Shown piece after piece: positions 53,266 to 62,803 of a DNA stretch of 64,000 bases. Below the pieces are notes generated by a model. The model saw only the letters and a program-made list of their open reading frames with translations. It did no database searches and was not told where the DNA came from. Source of the DNA: Ascidiaceihabitans sp. GTDB lineage: Bacteria > Pseudomonadota > Alphaproteobacteria > Rhodobacterales > Rhodobacteraceae. Location: contig JAQXDI010000036.1 in assembly GCA_029251465.1 (NCBI GenBank), positions 1 to 64,000 on the forward strand, given 5' to 3'. Position numbers and translations under genes: made by a program. Numbering within the stretch: position 1 is the first letter of the stretch; every line of letters starts with the position of its first letter.

Positions 53266-56200
53266 ATGGCGCGTCAGGTTCCCAAAGCCGCAAGTGGTCT
53301 GCTGTCATATTTTACGCGGCATCGCACCGTTGCGAACCTGCTTTTGGTGGTGATGGTTGTGGCCGGTTTGGCCGCTGTTCCGAACATGCGCGCGCAGTTT
53401 TTCCCTGACGTGATCCTCGACAATGTTTCTGTCACCGTCGTGTGGGACGGGGCGGGGGCCGAAGATGTCGACGCTGGCATCGTGCAGGTTTTGGAGCCAG
53501 GGTTGCTGACGGTTGAGGGGGTCGAAAGCTCTGAATCGGTATCGCGTGAAGGGCGCGCCGCGATCCAGCTGGAATTCGCGCCGAACTGGGACATGGCGCG
53601 CGCCGCCGACGATGTGCAGGCCGCGATTGACCAGATTACGACCCTGCCCGAGGACGCCGAAGACCCGACCGTGCGGCGTGGTGCGTGGCGTGATCGTGTG
53701 ACAGACGTGGTGATCACTGGTCCGATTACTCCGGAGCAATTGGGCCTGTTTGCTGATGAATTGGTGACGCGTTTGTTCGCTGTCGGGGTCACCCGAACGA
53801 CTATTCGCGGCATCGCTGCACCACAAGTTTTGATCGAAGTTCCGTCATCCAGTTTGATTGCGTTTGACGTCTCGATGACGGAAATCGCAGCCGCCATCGC
53901 CGCCGAAGTCGACGCCGATCCAGCAGGCGATGTGACAGGGGCAAACGCGCGCGTGCGGACCGGCACGCAGAAACGCTCAGCCGAGGAAATTTCGGGCGTG
54001 GTTTTGCGGTCAAACCCGGATGGCAGCACTGTCGTTGTGGGCGATGTCGCACGGGTTCTGCGCCAAGGGGCAGACCGCGAACGCACCTATTTTGTGGGCG
54101 ACGATCCTGCGGTTTCAGTCCGTGTGGATCGGTCCAACCAAGGCGACGCAATCGCGATGCAGGCGCAGGTCGAAGAGGTCGCCGCATCCATGCAACGCAC
54201 CCTGCCGCGCGACGTCACAATCGAGCTGATCCGCACCCGCGCAGAGGCGATTTCGAACCGTCTGGCAATCTTGATTGATAACGCGCTTGTCGGCCTTGGG
54301 CTGGTGGTGATGTTGCTGTTTTTGTTCCTGAATGCCCGCACGGCGTTCTGGGTGGCGGCGGGCATTCCCGTGGCGCTGCTTGCCTCGATTGCATTCATGT
54401 ACATGGGCGGTTTGACGATCAATATGATCAGCCTGTTTGGCCTGATTATCACGCTTGGGATTGTGGTCGACGACGCGATTGTGGTCGGTGAACATGCCGA
54501 TCACCGCGCCCGCCACTACGGTGAAGCCCCTGTTGTTGCAGCGGAAAATGCAGCCCGTCGCATGGCAATGCCGGTGTTTGCCGCAACGCTCACGACCGTC
54601 ATCGCGTTCTTCGGGCTGGTCGCGATTGGGGGCCGTTTCGGGGATCTGATCCGCGACATCCCGTTCACCGTGATCGCGGTGCTTGTCGCCTCGTTGATCG
54701 AGTGTTTTCTGATCCTGCCAAACCACATGTCGCATGCGCTGGCAGCCATCGACAAAAAGCGTTGGTACGACATGCCCAGTCGCGTTGTGAACATCGGGTT
54801 CGAGTGGATGCGCGCGCGTCTGTTCCGTCCGTTCATGGCGCTGGTGATCCGTGCGCGGTACGTGGTTTTGGCCGCCGTGATTGCGGTGCTGGCAAGCCAA
54901 GTGGCGTTGTTCATCAATGGTGACGTGAAATGGCGGTTTTTTAACGCGCCTGAACGTGGTTCGGTCACCGGCAATTTTGCGATGACCGAAGGGGCAACGC
55001 GGGCGGACACGCTGGCCATGATGCGCGAAATGCAGCGCGCAATCGAGGCGCTGGGCGCGCAATATGCCTCTGAAAACAATGGGGTGAACCCGTTGGATTA
55101 CGTCATGGCCGAAATCGGTGGCAACGCCGGTCGTGGCCTGTCGGGGGTCGAAAGCAAAGACACCGATTTGCTGGGCGGTATTTCGATCGAACTGATCGAC
55201 GCCGATCTGCGCCCCTATTCCAGTTTCGCCTTTGTCGCCGCACTACAAGACGAGGTGGCGCACCATCCGTTGGTGGAAACCGTCAGCTTTCGGTCGTGGC
55301 GATCTGGCCCTGGTGGTGACGGGTTGGATGTGCAGTTTTTCGGCGCGGACACCGATGTTCTAAAACAGGCGAGCGAGGATTTGCAACGCAGCCTCGCGCA
55401 GTACTCCGAAGTCAGCGCGATGGAGGACAATCTGGCCTACGACAAAGAAGAATTGATCCTTGATCTGACCGCGCAGGGGCAGGTTTTGGGCTTTACCATC
55501 GACAGTTTGGGGCGGGCTTTGCGGGCGCGTTTGAACGGGATCGAGGCGGCGACCTTCCCTGATGGACCGCGCTCTGCGACCATCCGTGTCGAGGTGCCGA
55601 CCGGCGAATTGACCGCCGATTTTATGGAACGAATGCAGCTGCGCACGCCGGCCGGTGCCTACGTGCCGCTGGCCGATATTGTCAGCGTGGACCGGCGCAC
55701 AGGCTTTTCCACGGTGCGGCGCGAAAACGGTATTCGCCTGATTTCTGTCACGGGCGATATTTCTGAGGACGACCCCGCACGTGCCACTGAAATCGGTCGC
55801 GCGCTAGAGGAAGAAATCCTGCCGCAGATCGCCTCGACCCGTCAGGTTGAGTGGCGGATGTCGGGCTTGAGCGAGCAGGAAAACACGTTTTTGAATGATG
55901 CGCTGACCGGTTTGATCCTGTGTCTGACGGGCATTTATTTGGTGCTTGCGTGGGTGTTTGGCAGCTGGACGCGGCCCATGGTTGTCATGGCGATTATCCC
56001 GTTCGGGCTGGTCGGCACGATCTATGGGCACGCCGCGTGGGACGTGCCGCTAAGCATGTTTACGGTTGTCGGTCTACTGGGCATGACGGGGATTATCATC
56101 AATGATTCCATCGTCTTGGTCACCACGATTGATGAATACGCCGAAGATCGCGGGCTGGTGCCATCGATCATTGACGGGGCGTCGGACCGGTTGCGCCCTG

Positions 56201-56679
56201 TGATGCTGACGACCCTGACAACGGTGCTGGGCATGACCCCGCTGCTGTACGAGCAAAGCCAGCAGGCGCAATTTTTGAAACCGACGATAATCACGCTGGT
56301 CTACGGTCTGGGCTTTGGCATGTTGTTGGTGTTGCTGGTGGTGCCTGCGTTGGTTGCAGCGCAGCACGATGTGGCGCGCCAGATCGGGGCGATGCAACGG
56401 GGTCTGAACGCCAAAGCGCGCGGTCTGGCGTGGTCACTGCGCCTGCTTTGGGTCGCGGTTTTGGGTTGGGGCGGCGTGACGTTGGGCCACGTGATGTACT
56501 TTGGCGCACTGCCTGTCCAGATCCTAGACGCCGTGCCAATGATGGCGGATCGCGCCCCGATGGTCGCGGGTCTGGGGTTGTTTGTTGCAGGCACTGCGGT
56601 GCTGGTTTTGGGGGCCTACATCGTTCTGGGCATTGCCTATCAGATTGGCGCCTTGCGGCGCAGAGGGCGGGCAGCCTAG
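53266..56679 (+). CDS. RND efflux transporter permease
   Basis: The inner-membrane pump (1137 aa) of a tripartite RND system. The proton-relay aspartates are in LGIVVDDAIVVGE, and two large periplasmic loops lie between TM1-2 and TM7-8. The canonical fold ends near residue 1040; about 95 further residues add two more hydrophobic helices (LLWVAVLGWGGVTLGHVM, VAGLGLFVAGTAVLVLGAYI), which is unusual. The outer-membrane channel is not encoded nearby. Substrate unknown. Confidence 0.92.
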   Translation: MARQVPKAASGLLSYFTRHRTVANLLLVVMVVAGLAAVPNMRAQFFPDVILDNVSVTVVWDGAGAEDVDAGIVQVLEPGLLTVEGVESSESVSREGRAAIQLEFAPNWDMARAADDVQAAIDQITTLPEDAEDPTVRRGAWRDRVTDVVITGPITPEQLGLFADELVTRLFAVGVTRTTIRGIAAPQVLIEVPSSSLIAFDVSMTEIAAAIAAEVDADPAGDVTGANARVRTGTQKRSAEEISGVVLRSNPDGSTVVVGDVARVLRQGADRERTYFVGDDPAVSVRVDRSNQGDAIAMQAQVEEVAASMQRTLPRDVTIELIRTRAEAISNRLAILIDNALVGLGLVVMLLFLFLNARTAFWVAAGIPVALLASIAFMYMGGLTINMISLFGLIITLGIVVDDAIVVGEHADHRARHYGEAPVVAAENAARRMAMPVFAATLTTVIAFFGLVAIGGRFGDLIRDIPFTVIAVLVASLIECFLILPNHMSHALAAIDKKRWYDMPSRVVNIGFEWMRARLFRPFMALVIRARYVVLAAVIAVLASQVALFINGDVKWRFFNAPERGSVTGNFAMTEGATRADTLAMMREMQRAIEALGAQYASENNGVNPLDYVMAEIGGNAGRGLSGVESKDTDLLGGISIELIDADLRPYSSFAFVAALQDEVAHHPLVETVSFRSWRSGPGGDGLDVQFFGADTDVLKQASEDLQRSLAQYSEVSAMEDNLAYDKEELILDLTAQGQVLGFTIDSLGRALRARLNGIEAATFPDGPRSATIRVEVPTGELTADFMERMQLRTPAGAYVPLADIVSVDRRTGFSTVRRENGIRLISVTGDISEDDPARATEIGRALEEEILPQIASTRQVEWRMSGLSEQENTFLNDALTGLILCLTGIYLVLAWVFGSWTRPMVVMAIIPFGLVGTIYGHAAWDVPLSMFTVVGLLGMTGIIINDSIVLVTTIDEYAEDRGLVPSIIDGASDRLRPVMLTTLTTVLGMTPLLYEQSQQAQFLKPTIITLVYGLGFGMLLVLLVVPALVAAQHDVARQIGAMQRGLNAKARGLAWSLRLLWVAVLGWGGVTLGHVMYFGALPVQILDAVPMMADRAPMVAGLGLFVAGTAVLVLGAYIVLGIAYQIGALRRRGRAA

Positions 56680-57479
56680 CCTGCGGTGCAGCCCTGAATG
56701 TCGACCGAATGGCTGGACCCTAGAATCGTGATTCGCACGTCAGAGCGATCCAGCGAAAACGCGTTGCCCGATGAATGGACCATCCGCGCCGTTGCGACCA
56801 ATTGGTTGCCATCGCGGCGGGTTGTGGGTTCGCTGACCCAGATGCCCGGTTGCGCCTCGATGACGGTTTGTTCTTGACCGCCGGCCGAGGGGACGGCGAC
56901 ACGGGCTTCGATTTGCAGGCCGTTTTCTGCGGGGGTGATGCGGCATGTCGCGCTGCGCACGCCGGCCTCTTGGGCGGAAAACGGGGCGCTGGCCAAGGCC
57001 GCGGCGATTGCAGGCACGGGCTTGGTCGCGGTGCCATCAAGAACAGCGTCGAAGTTCAGTGTGAACGGCGCGCAAATGTCAGAGCAAATTCCCAGATCCA
57101 TCCGCATCTTCAACCGCACCGGTTTGTCCGCGCGTTTGGGCGCGATGTGCAGCGGGATCACCAACGTTTCTTTGTACCCGATCGACCGCATCCCGCCGTC
57201 GTGAAACACGCGGGGCTGTGGCCAGGTGATGCGCACATCGTCGATATTTCGTGCGCGCGACCAGTCAAATTGCGGCGGAATGCCAGCGTCACCGGGGGCG
57301 CGCCAGTAGGTCTTCCAACCGGGATCCAGCATCAGACGCAGGGCCGCAACGCGCTGTCCGTTTGGCAGCACCCAACCCTGCACCACGTCGGCCTGAACGG
57401 GGGCATCAAAGGATTGCGCGCTGGCAGGGACTGCAAGACCGGCGCATAGGGCAAAGGCGGAGCAAAGCGTTTTATTCAT
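56676..57479 (-). CDS. DsbD-alpha-like secreted domain protein
   Basis: A 267-residue periplasmic protein with a signal peptide (MNKTLCSAFALCAGLAVPASA). The body resembles the N-terminal alpha domain of DsbD (WKTYWRAPGDAGIPPQFDWS, GYKETLVIPLHI), and a candidate redox pair is in DLGICSDICAPF. The membrane and thioredoxin domains of DsbD are absent, so it would need a separate CcdA-like partner. It overlaps the RND gene end convergently by four bases. Confidence 0.85.
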   Translation of the reverse strand: MNKTLCSAFALCAGLAVPASAQSFDAPVQADVVQGWVLPNGQRVAALRLMLDPGWKTYWRAPGDAGIPPQFDWSRARNIDDVRITWPQPRVFHDGGMRSIGYKETLVIPLHIAPKRADKPVRLKMRMDLGICSDICAPFTLNFDAVLDGTATKPVPAIAAALASAPFSAQEAGVRSATCRITPAENGLQIEARVAVPSAGGQEQTVIEAQPGIWVSEPTTRRDGNQLVATARMVHSSGNAFSLDRSDVRITILGSSHSVDIQGCTAG

Positions 57480-57633
57480 GCATTCCTACATGGCGATCAC
57501 GGCGGTAAATGCCAAGTCACGTTGTGGTCAGCCATGTTTCGCCGTTTGAAGCGAAAGATACGCAGTTGCGCCTTGCGCCTGCGGGGTGCGATGCGCAACA
57601 CTGAGGTGAATTGCTACGTGCGAGAGGGTCAAA

Positions 57634-58227
57634 GTGGCCAGTAGAACGTCAGGAACAACGACACAAACCTTGGGCGAACTGACAGGCAAATTGTTGGTCG
57701 CAACCCCCGGTATGGGCAATGAACAATTCGATAAATCAGTGGTGTTTGTGTGCGAACATTCGGCCAAAGGGGCCATGGGTTTGATCGTGAACAAGCGCGC
57801 CAAAGGCATGGCTTTGGGTGACGTTCTGGAACAATTGGACGTCGATGTGGCCGGACATGTCAAAGGCTTGCCAGTTTATTTCGGCGGGCCTGTCGAAATC
57901 GCCCGCGGCTTTGTTTTGCATTCACCCGACTTTCAATCCAGCCTGCAAACCGTGAATGTCGGCATGGATTTTGCGATGACCGTGACGATGGATGTGCTCG
58001 AAGAAATGGGCAAAGGTGTCGGCCCTGAGAACGCGCAAATGATTCTGGGCTATGCCGGTTGGGGGCCCGATCAGTTGGAAAATGAAATCGCGCAGAATGG
58101 CTGGCTGATTTGCGAGGCCACGGTTGAATTGGTCTTTGGTGCGGATGATTCTGCGAAATGGGCGTTGGCGTTGGCCAGCATGGGGCTTGATCCGTTGACG
58201 TTATCGGCGACGGCTGGACATGCTTAA
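57634..58227 (+). CDS. YqgE/AlgH family protein
   Basis: A 197-residue protein of the UPF0301 family: LTGKLLVATPGMGNEQFDKSVV (key LLVATPGM), GAMGLIVNKR, VYFGGPVE and LGYAGWGPDQLENEI. The start is GTG 57634. The family's biochemical role is not established, although AlgH has been linked to alginate regulation. It runs convergently into the TsaC-type gene, overlapping it by four bases. Confidence 0.93.
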   Translation: MASRTSGTTTQTLGELTGKLLVATPGMGNEQFDKSVVFVCEHSAKGAMGLIVNKRAKGMALGDVLEQLDVDVAGHVKGLPVYFGGPVEIARGFVLHSPDFQSSLQTVNVGMDFAMTVTMDVLEEMGKGVGPENAQMILGYAGWGPDQLENEIAQNGWLICEATVELVFGADDSAKWALALASMGLDPLTLSATAGHA

Positions 58228-59165
58228 CGTGGTGCTGCCGCGCGGCTAAGCCGGTCGTTGATTGCCACGCCCAATCCGGTCATCGGGATCGGGGCGACTG
58301 CGATCGGCTTGCCACTTTCGTCGAGCCGGTGAAGATAATCGAACAGGTTGGCCGCCGCCTCGGTCAGATCGCCAGCTTCAGACAGATTGAGGTCGCTTTT
58401 CATCGGTCCGAATCCTAAGAAAACCTCACCGAAATCCGCAAATTTGGCGTTCAATCGCACCTTGGCGTTTGGCGCGTAATGCGAAGCCAACTGGCCGGGG
58501 GCCGTGATCGTATCGGATGTCGGCACTGCCAGCGGGCACCCCAAAACTGCCTCGATGTCTTCTGCTGGCACGCCGCCAGCGCGCAGCAATGTGGGCACAG
58601 GCGCCAGTGTCACGATCGTGCTTTCCAGCCCGACTGTGCACGGCCCGTCATCCAGAACCGCGCCGATTTTGCCATCCAGACCGGCCAGCACATGGCGCGC
58701 GGTTGTCGGGCTGATTTGGCCGGAGGGATTGGCCGAAGGGGCGGCCACAGGTGCCTCTGCGGAGCGCAACAATGCGGTTGCAGTTGGATGGTTCGGCACG
58801 CGGATCGCAAGCGTTGGCAACCCTGCGGTGACCAATGACGCCAACCCGTGACCTTTGCGCAAAGGCAAAACCAAGGTTAACGCACCGGGCCAAAATGCGT
58901 CCGCGATCATTTGCGCCTGATCTGACCATTCGACGTATTTTTGCGCAGAATCAGTATCTGGCACGTGCACGATCAAGGGGTTGAAACTGGGCCGTCCTTT
59001 GGCCGCGTAGACTTGTGCGACCGCAGCGCCATTGCGTGCATCAGCGCCAAGGCCGTAGACGGTTTCGGTGGTAAATGCGACCAACGCGCCGCCGCGCAGC
59101 AGTGATGCGGCTTGCGAAATGCCGGTTTGATCGGCCACGAGGTGTTGGGTTTTTGAACTGCTCAT
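58224..59165 (-). CDS. L-threonylcarbamoyladenylate synthase (Sua5/TsaC type)
   Basis: Makes threonylcarbamoyl-AMP for the t6A modification of tRNA (313 aa). The YrdC domain is seen in GGALVAFTTETVYGLGADA and in KGRPSFNPLIVHV; the extra C-terminal Sua5 domain (from about residue 190) makes it the long form. The ATG at 59165 (MSSSKTQHLV) is preferred to the upstream in-frame starts. It is divergent from the acyl-CoA dehydrogenase gene. Confidence 0.93.
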   Translation of the reverse strand: MSSSKTQHLVADQTGISQAASLLRGGALVAFTTETVYGLGADARNGAAVAQVYAAKGRPSFNPLIVHVPDTDSAQKYVEWSDQAQMIADAFWPGALTLVLPLRKGHGLASLVTAGLPTLAIRVPNHPTATALLRSAEAPVAAPSANPSGQISPTTARHVLAGLDGKIGAVLDDGPCTVGLESTIVTLAPVPTLLRAGGVPAEDIEAVLGCPLAVPTSDTITAPGQLASHYAPNAKVRLNAKFADFGEVFLGFGPMKSDLNLSEAGDLTEAAANLFDYLHRLDESGKPIAVAPIPMTGLGVAINDRLSRAAAPR

Positions 59166-59282
59166 CGATCCGAACTGCATGACGCGGCGTTTTGCTTGCC
59201 TGTCTTTAGCGCGCTCTTCATGTTGACGCCAGATGTGTGTTAGGTGCCGTGCGCCCGCCATCCGAAAAATAAGGTTTTTGCC

Positions 59283-60998
59283 ATGCCATACCGCGCCCCT
59301 GTCGATGATTACCGGTTCTTGTTTGACCATGTTGTGGGGCTGGATCAGGTCCGCGCAACCGAGCGGTTTGAAGAGGCGAGCGACGATTTAACCACCGCCA
59401 TTCTGACCGAGGCCGGCAAGCTGTGCGAAGATGTCATGGCCCCGCTGCAAAAGGCCGGTGATCTGACGCCGTCCTATTTGGAAAACGGCGTTGTGCGGAC
59501 TGCTGACGGCTACGCAGACGGGTTCAAAGCGATTGCGACCGGCGGTTGGATCGGCATGTCGGCGGACCCTGAATTTGGCGGCATGGGCCTGCCGATGTCA
59601 GTGACCACGGCGGTGAACGAAATGATGAGTTCGGCGTGTTTGTCGCTGCAACTTGCGCCTTTGATGTCGCAAGGCCAAATCGAAGCGTTAGAGCACCACG
59701 GATCAGATGCGATCAAAGAATTGTACCTGCCCAAACTGATTTCCGGCGAATGGACCGGCACGATGAACCTGACCGAACCGCAAGCGGGTTCTGACGTCGG
59801 TGCCTTGTCGTCCAAGGCGGTGGATTCAGGCGATGGGACGTACAAAATCAGCGGCCAAAAGATCTACATCTCTTGGGGTGATAATGATTTTGCAGAGAAC
59901 ATTTGCCACTTGGTTCTGGCACGATTGCCGGGCGCACCTGCGGGCACCAAAGGCATCAGTTTGTTCTTGGTTCCCAAGTACTTGCCGAATGCGGACGGAT
60001 CGCTGGGCAATGCCAACGGCCTCAGCGTCGTGTCGCTGGAACACAAAATGGGCCTGCACGGATCACCGACCTGCGTGATGCAATACGACGCGGCAACCGG
60101 TTGGCTGGTCGGCCCCGAAGGCGGCGGCATGGCGGCGATGTTCACGATGATGAACAACGCGCGTTTGGGCGTTGGCGGGCAGGGGATTGGTGCTGCTGAG
60201 GGTGCCTATCAACACGCTTTGGCCTACGCGATGGACCGCAAACAAGGCCGCACCGCCACCAATGAAACCGGCACGATTTTGGAACACGCTGACGTGCGCC
60301 GGATGCTGATGACGATGAAGGCGGACATCTTTGCCGCCCGCGCGATTGCGCTATCGTGCGCGGTTGCCATCGACATGACCAACGCGACAGGCGACGCAGA
60401 TTGCAAGGCCCGCGCGGCGTTCCTGACCCCGATTGCCAAGGCGTTCGGCACCGACGTCGGGATCGAGGTCGCAAACACCGGCATCCAAATCCACGGCGGC
60501 ATGGGCGTGATCGAGGAAACGGGTGCCGCACAGTTTTCCCGCGATGTGCGCGTCACTGCGATCTACGAAGGCACCAACGGCATCCAGTCGATGGATCTGG
60601 TTGCGCGCAAAATGATGGACGGTGGCGAAATGGCGAACCGTCTGTTGGATGAAATCGAACACCACGCCGAGGCTGCACGTGAGCGGTTCCCGAACATGGC
60701 GGATGCGGTTTGGTCGGCGACAGAATCGCTGCGCGAGGCGACGGAGTGGCTGACGGCGCAGACCGATATGCAGGAACGATTTGCCGGATCGGTGCCGTAT
60801 TTGCGTGCCTTCGCTCGGGTTTTGGGCGGGCATTTGCATCTGACGGCGGCGTTGGCTGACACGCCCGGTGGCACGCGCGAAAAACTGGCGCGGTTCTATA
60901 TTTTGCGGCTTTTGCCGGAACATGCGGGGCTGTTGACCCACGCGATGGCCGGCGCGACAGACCTGTACGCGATGAGCGTCGAAGAGTTGGCAAGCTGA
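59283..60998 (+). CDS. Acyl-CoA dehydrogenase
   Basis: An FAD-dependent dehydrogenase (571 aa) that introduces the alpha-beta double bond into acyl-CoA. It shows MNLTEPQAGSDVGALSSKA and a typical C-terminal half with QIHGGMGVIEETGAAQFSRD (key IHGGMG) and AIYEGTNGIQSMDLV, whose glutamate is the likely catalytic base. The N-terminal MPYRAPVDDYRFLFDHV and the extra C-terminal domain match the long subfamily. It overlaps the MBL gene by one base (TGATG). Confidence 0.94.
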   Translation: MPYRAPVDDYRFLFDHVVGLDQVRATERFEEASDDLTTAILTEAGKLCEDVMAPLQKAGDLTPSYLENGVVRTADGYADGFKAIATGGWIGMSADPEFGGMGLPMSVTTAVNEMMSSACLSLQLAPLMSQGQIEALEHHGSDAIKELYLPKLISGEWTGTMNLTEPQAGSDVGALSSKAVDSGDGTYKISGQKIYISWGDNDFAENICHLVLARLPGAPAGTKGISLFLVPKYLPNADGSLGNANGLSVVSLEHKMGLHGSPTCVMQYDAATGWLVGPEGGGMAAMFTMMNNARLGVGGQGIGAAEGAYQHALAYAMDRKQGRTATNETGTILEHADVRRMLMTMKADIFAARAIALSCAVAIDMTNATGDADCKARAAFLTPIAKAFGTDVGIEVANTGIQIHGGMGVIEETGAAQFSRDVRVTAIYEGTNGIQSMDLVARKMMDGGEMANRLLDEIEHHAEAARERFPNMADAVWSATESLREATEWLTAQTDMQERFAGSVPYLRAFARVLGGHLHLTAALADTPGGTREKLARFYILRLLPEHAGLLTHAMAGATDLYAMSVEELAS

Positions 60999-62044
60999 TG
61001 GCGGATGGAGCACACACCGGCCTGCGCTATCCGCATGAAACGCCGCCTGAATTCGGTGAAGGAACCGAGCTGGCCCCGGGTGTTTTGTGGTTCCGCCTGC
61101 CGCTGCCGATGAAGCTGGACCACGTCAACATTTACGCCTTTGACGAGGGTGACAGTTGGACGGTGATCGACACCGGATTTAGTTCGAAAAAGGCCAAAGC
61201 GATCTGGCGCGAAATGATGGACGGGCCGTTGGGCGGCAAGCCGATTTCGCGGGTGATTGTGACCCACCACCACCCCGATCACATTGGCCTAGCCGGTTGG
61301 TTACAAAGCGAATTTGGCGCTGAACTAGTGACGACACGCACCGCGTGGTTGATGGCGCGCATGCTGACGCTGGATGTGCATGCGGTCCCGAATGCCGAAA
61401 CGCTGGCGTTTTACAAGCTGTGTGGCATGGACGCTGAAATTTACGCAAAACGCGCGGTTGAGCGGCCCTTTAACTTTGGCGATATCGTTGATCCACTGCC
61501 GCTGGGGTACACTCGGATCCAGCAGGGTGACACGATCAAAATCGGCGGGCGCACGTGGGACATTCACATGGGCAATGGCCACGCGCCGGAACATGCGACG
61601 TTCTGGAGCCGTGACGACAATCTGGTGATTTCTGGCGATCAGATTATCTCTTCGATCAGCCCGAATGTTGGGGTTTACGCCACCGAACCGATGGCCGATC
61701 CGATTGGCGAATGGCTTGAGGCCTGCGAGCGGCTAGAACCGTTGGCGCGCACGGATCAGTTGGTTTTGGGCGGTCACAAGCTGCCGTTTATGGGGCTGCC
61801 GACACGGATGCGTCAGCTGATCGACAACCATCACGGCGCGCTCAAACGCTTGCTTGCCTACATCGACACGCCGAAATCTGCGTCCGAGTGTTTTTCGCCT
61901 TTGTTCAAAAGATCGATAGGTGAGGGCGAATATGGCCTCGCACTGGTTGAAGCTGTCGCGCATTTATCGCACCTTTACCAAGACGGCCTTGCTACGCGTG
62001 AATTGCGGAGCGACGGGGCGTGGGTTTACCAGCGCAAGGATTAA
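60998..62044 (+). CDS. MBL fold metallo-hydrolase
   Basis: A 348-residue metallo-beta-lactamase fold protein with the metal-binding motif THHHPDHIG, a later HMGNGHAPEH and DQIISSISPN. A C-terminal helical extension of about 100 residues resembles the LACTB2-type domain. Coupled to the acyl-CoA dehydrogenase gene, it may be an acyl-CoA or related thioesterase; that is an inference from context. Confidence 0.92.
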   Translation: MADGAHTGLRYPHETPPEFGEGTELAPGVLWFRLPLPMKLDHVNIYAFDEGDSWTVIDTGFSSKKAKAIWREMMDGPLGGKPISRVIVTHHHPDHIGLAGWLQSEFGAELVTTRTAWLMARMLTLDVHAVPNAETLAFYKLCGMDAEIYAKRAVERPFNFGDIVDPLPLGYTRIQQGDTIKIGGRTWDIHMGNGHAPEHATFWSRDDNLVISGDQIISSISPNVGVYATEPMADPIGEWLEACERLEPLARTDQLVLGGHKLPFMGLPTRMRQLIDNHHGALKRLLAYIDTPKSASECFSPLFKRSIGEGEYGLALVEAVAHLSHLYQDGLATRELRSDGAWVYQRKD

Positions 62045-62047
62045 CGG

Positions 62048-62554
62048 ATGGGCGACGATATCAAGACCGCAGCCGAGGCCGAAGAGGCCGCAGCGATGCC
62101 ACGCGTACACGAAGTACATGCCGATCCGTCCAAACCGAATGCTGCGAAAAATCCGGTCCCTAAAGGTGTCGCTAAAACGCCTGTGGCCAACAAAAGCCCG
62201 GCGCAATGGGCCTATGAACGCCTGATTATCTACCTCAAGAATTTTGAAGAGCAACTCGACAACGAACACGAGGTCGCCATGGGGTTTACCGGTGGCGACG
62301 CCGGTGTGCTGCGGATCGAGGGCATGGGCTACTATGACCCTGATATCGTGACATTTTATGGCTCTGACCCGACCGGATCAAAGACCCAATTGGTGCAGCA
62401 TGTCAGCCAGTTGAACGTGATGTTGCGCACGCTGCCAAAGGCGGTTGAGCAGGCAGAACCGAACCGGATCGGCTTTCGTTTGGCCGAGGATTTGGACGCG
62501 GCTGATGATGCGCCCGATGACGCCACCGAAGACGAGGTCGCAGACAAGACCTGA
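62048..62554 (+). CDS. DUF6173 family protein
   Basis: A 168-residue soluble protein: a disordered Ala/Pro/Lys-rich N-terminus, then a core (KSPAQWAYERLIIYLKNFEEQ, EVAMGFTGGDAGVLRIEGMGYYDPDIVTFYG in part) typical of DUF6173, and an acidic tail. It lies three bases after the MBL gene and is probably cotranscribed. Function unknown. Confidence 0.85.
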   Translation: MGDDIKTAAEAEEAAAMPRVHEVHADPSKPNAAKNPVPKGVAKTPVANKSPAQWAYERLIIYLKNFEEQLDNEHEVAMGFTGGDAGVLRIEGMGYYDPDIVTFYGSDPTGSKTQLVQHVSQLNVMLRTLPKAVEQAEPNRIGFRLAEDLDAADDAPDDATEDEVADKT

Positions 62555-62635
62555 TGCGCGACAATCACGCGGGGTGACAGGGCCACGGCTTTGATGTACT
62601 CAGCGCGAAATTCTAATGTGACCAAGGAGCGACTC

Positions 62636-62770
62636 ATGTCCGATCACAAACATGGCGAAATGGATATCAAAGTGCAGACGAGCACATTTGACGGGTTCAT
62701 CAAATTTGCAACGTGGTCCTGCGTTGTGATTATCGGGATTCTGGTTTTCATGGCGATTTTCGCCAGATAA
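62636..62770 (+). CDS. aa3-type cytochrome c oxidase subunit IV microprotein
   Basis: A 44-residue protein: a polar N-terminus (MSDHKHGEMDIKVQTSTFDG), then FIKFATWSC and one transmembrane helix (VVIIGILVFMAIFA). It matches the small subunit IV of Rhodobacter/Paracoccus aa3 oxidases, a single-helix accessory to the terminal oxidase. An AAGGAGC site lies just before the ATG. The catalytic subunits are not nearby, which is usual for this gene. Confidence 0.88.
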   Translation: MSDHKHGEMDIKVQTSTFDGFIKFATWSCVVIIGILVFMAIFAR

Positions 62771-62803
62771 TTTCCCAAAGTTTGGCGCTGGGGGCGTTTG
62801 GTA

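Noticed and set aside
54115..55062. 315-codon minus-strand open frame inside the RND pump gene
   Set aside because: The translation is rich in H, R and Q, typical of an antisense shadow of GC-rich coding DNA.
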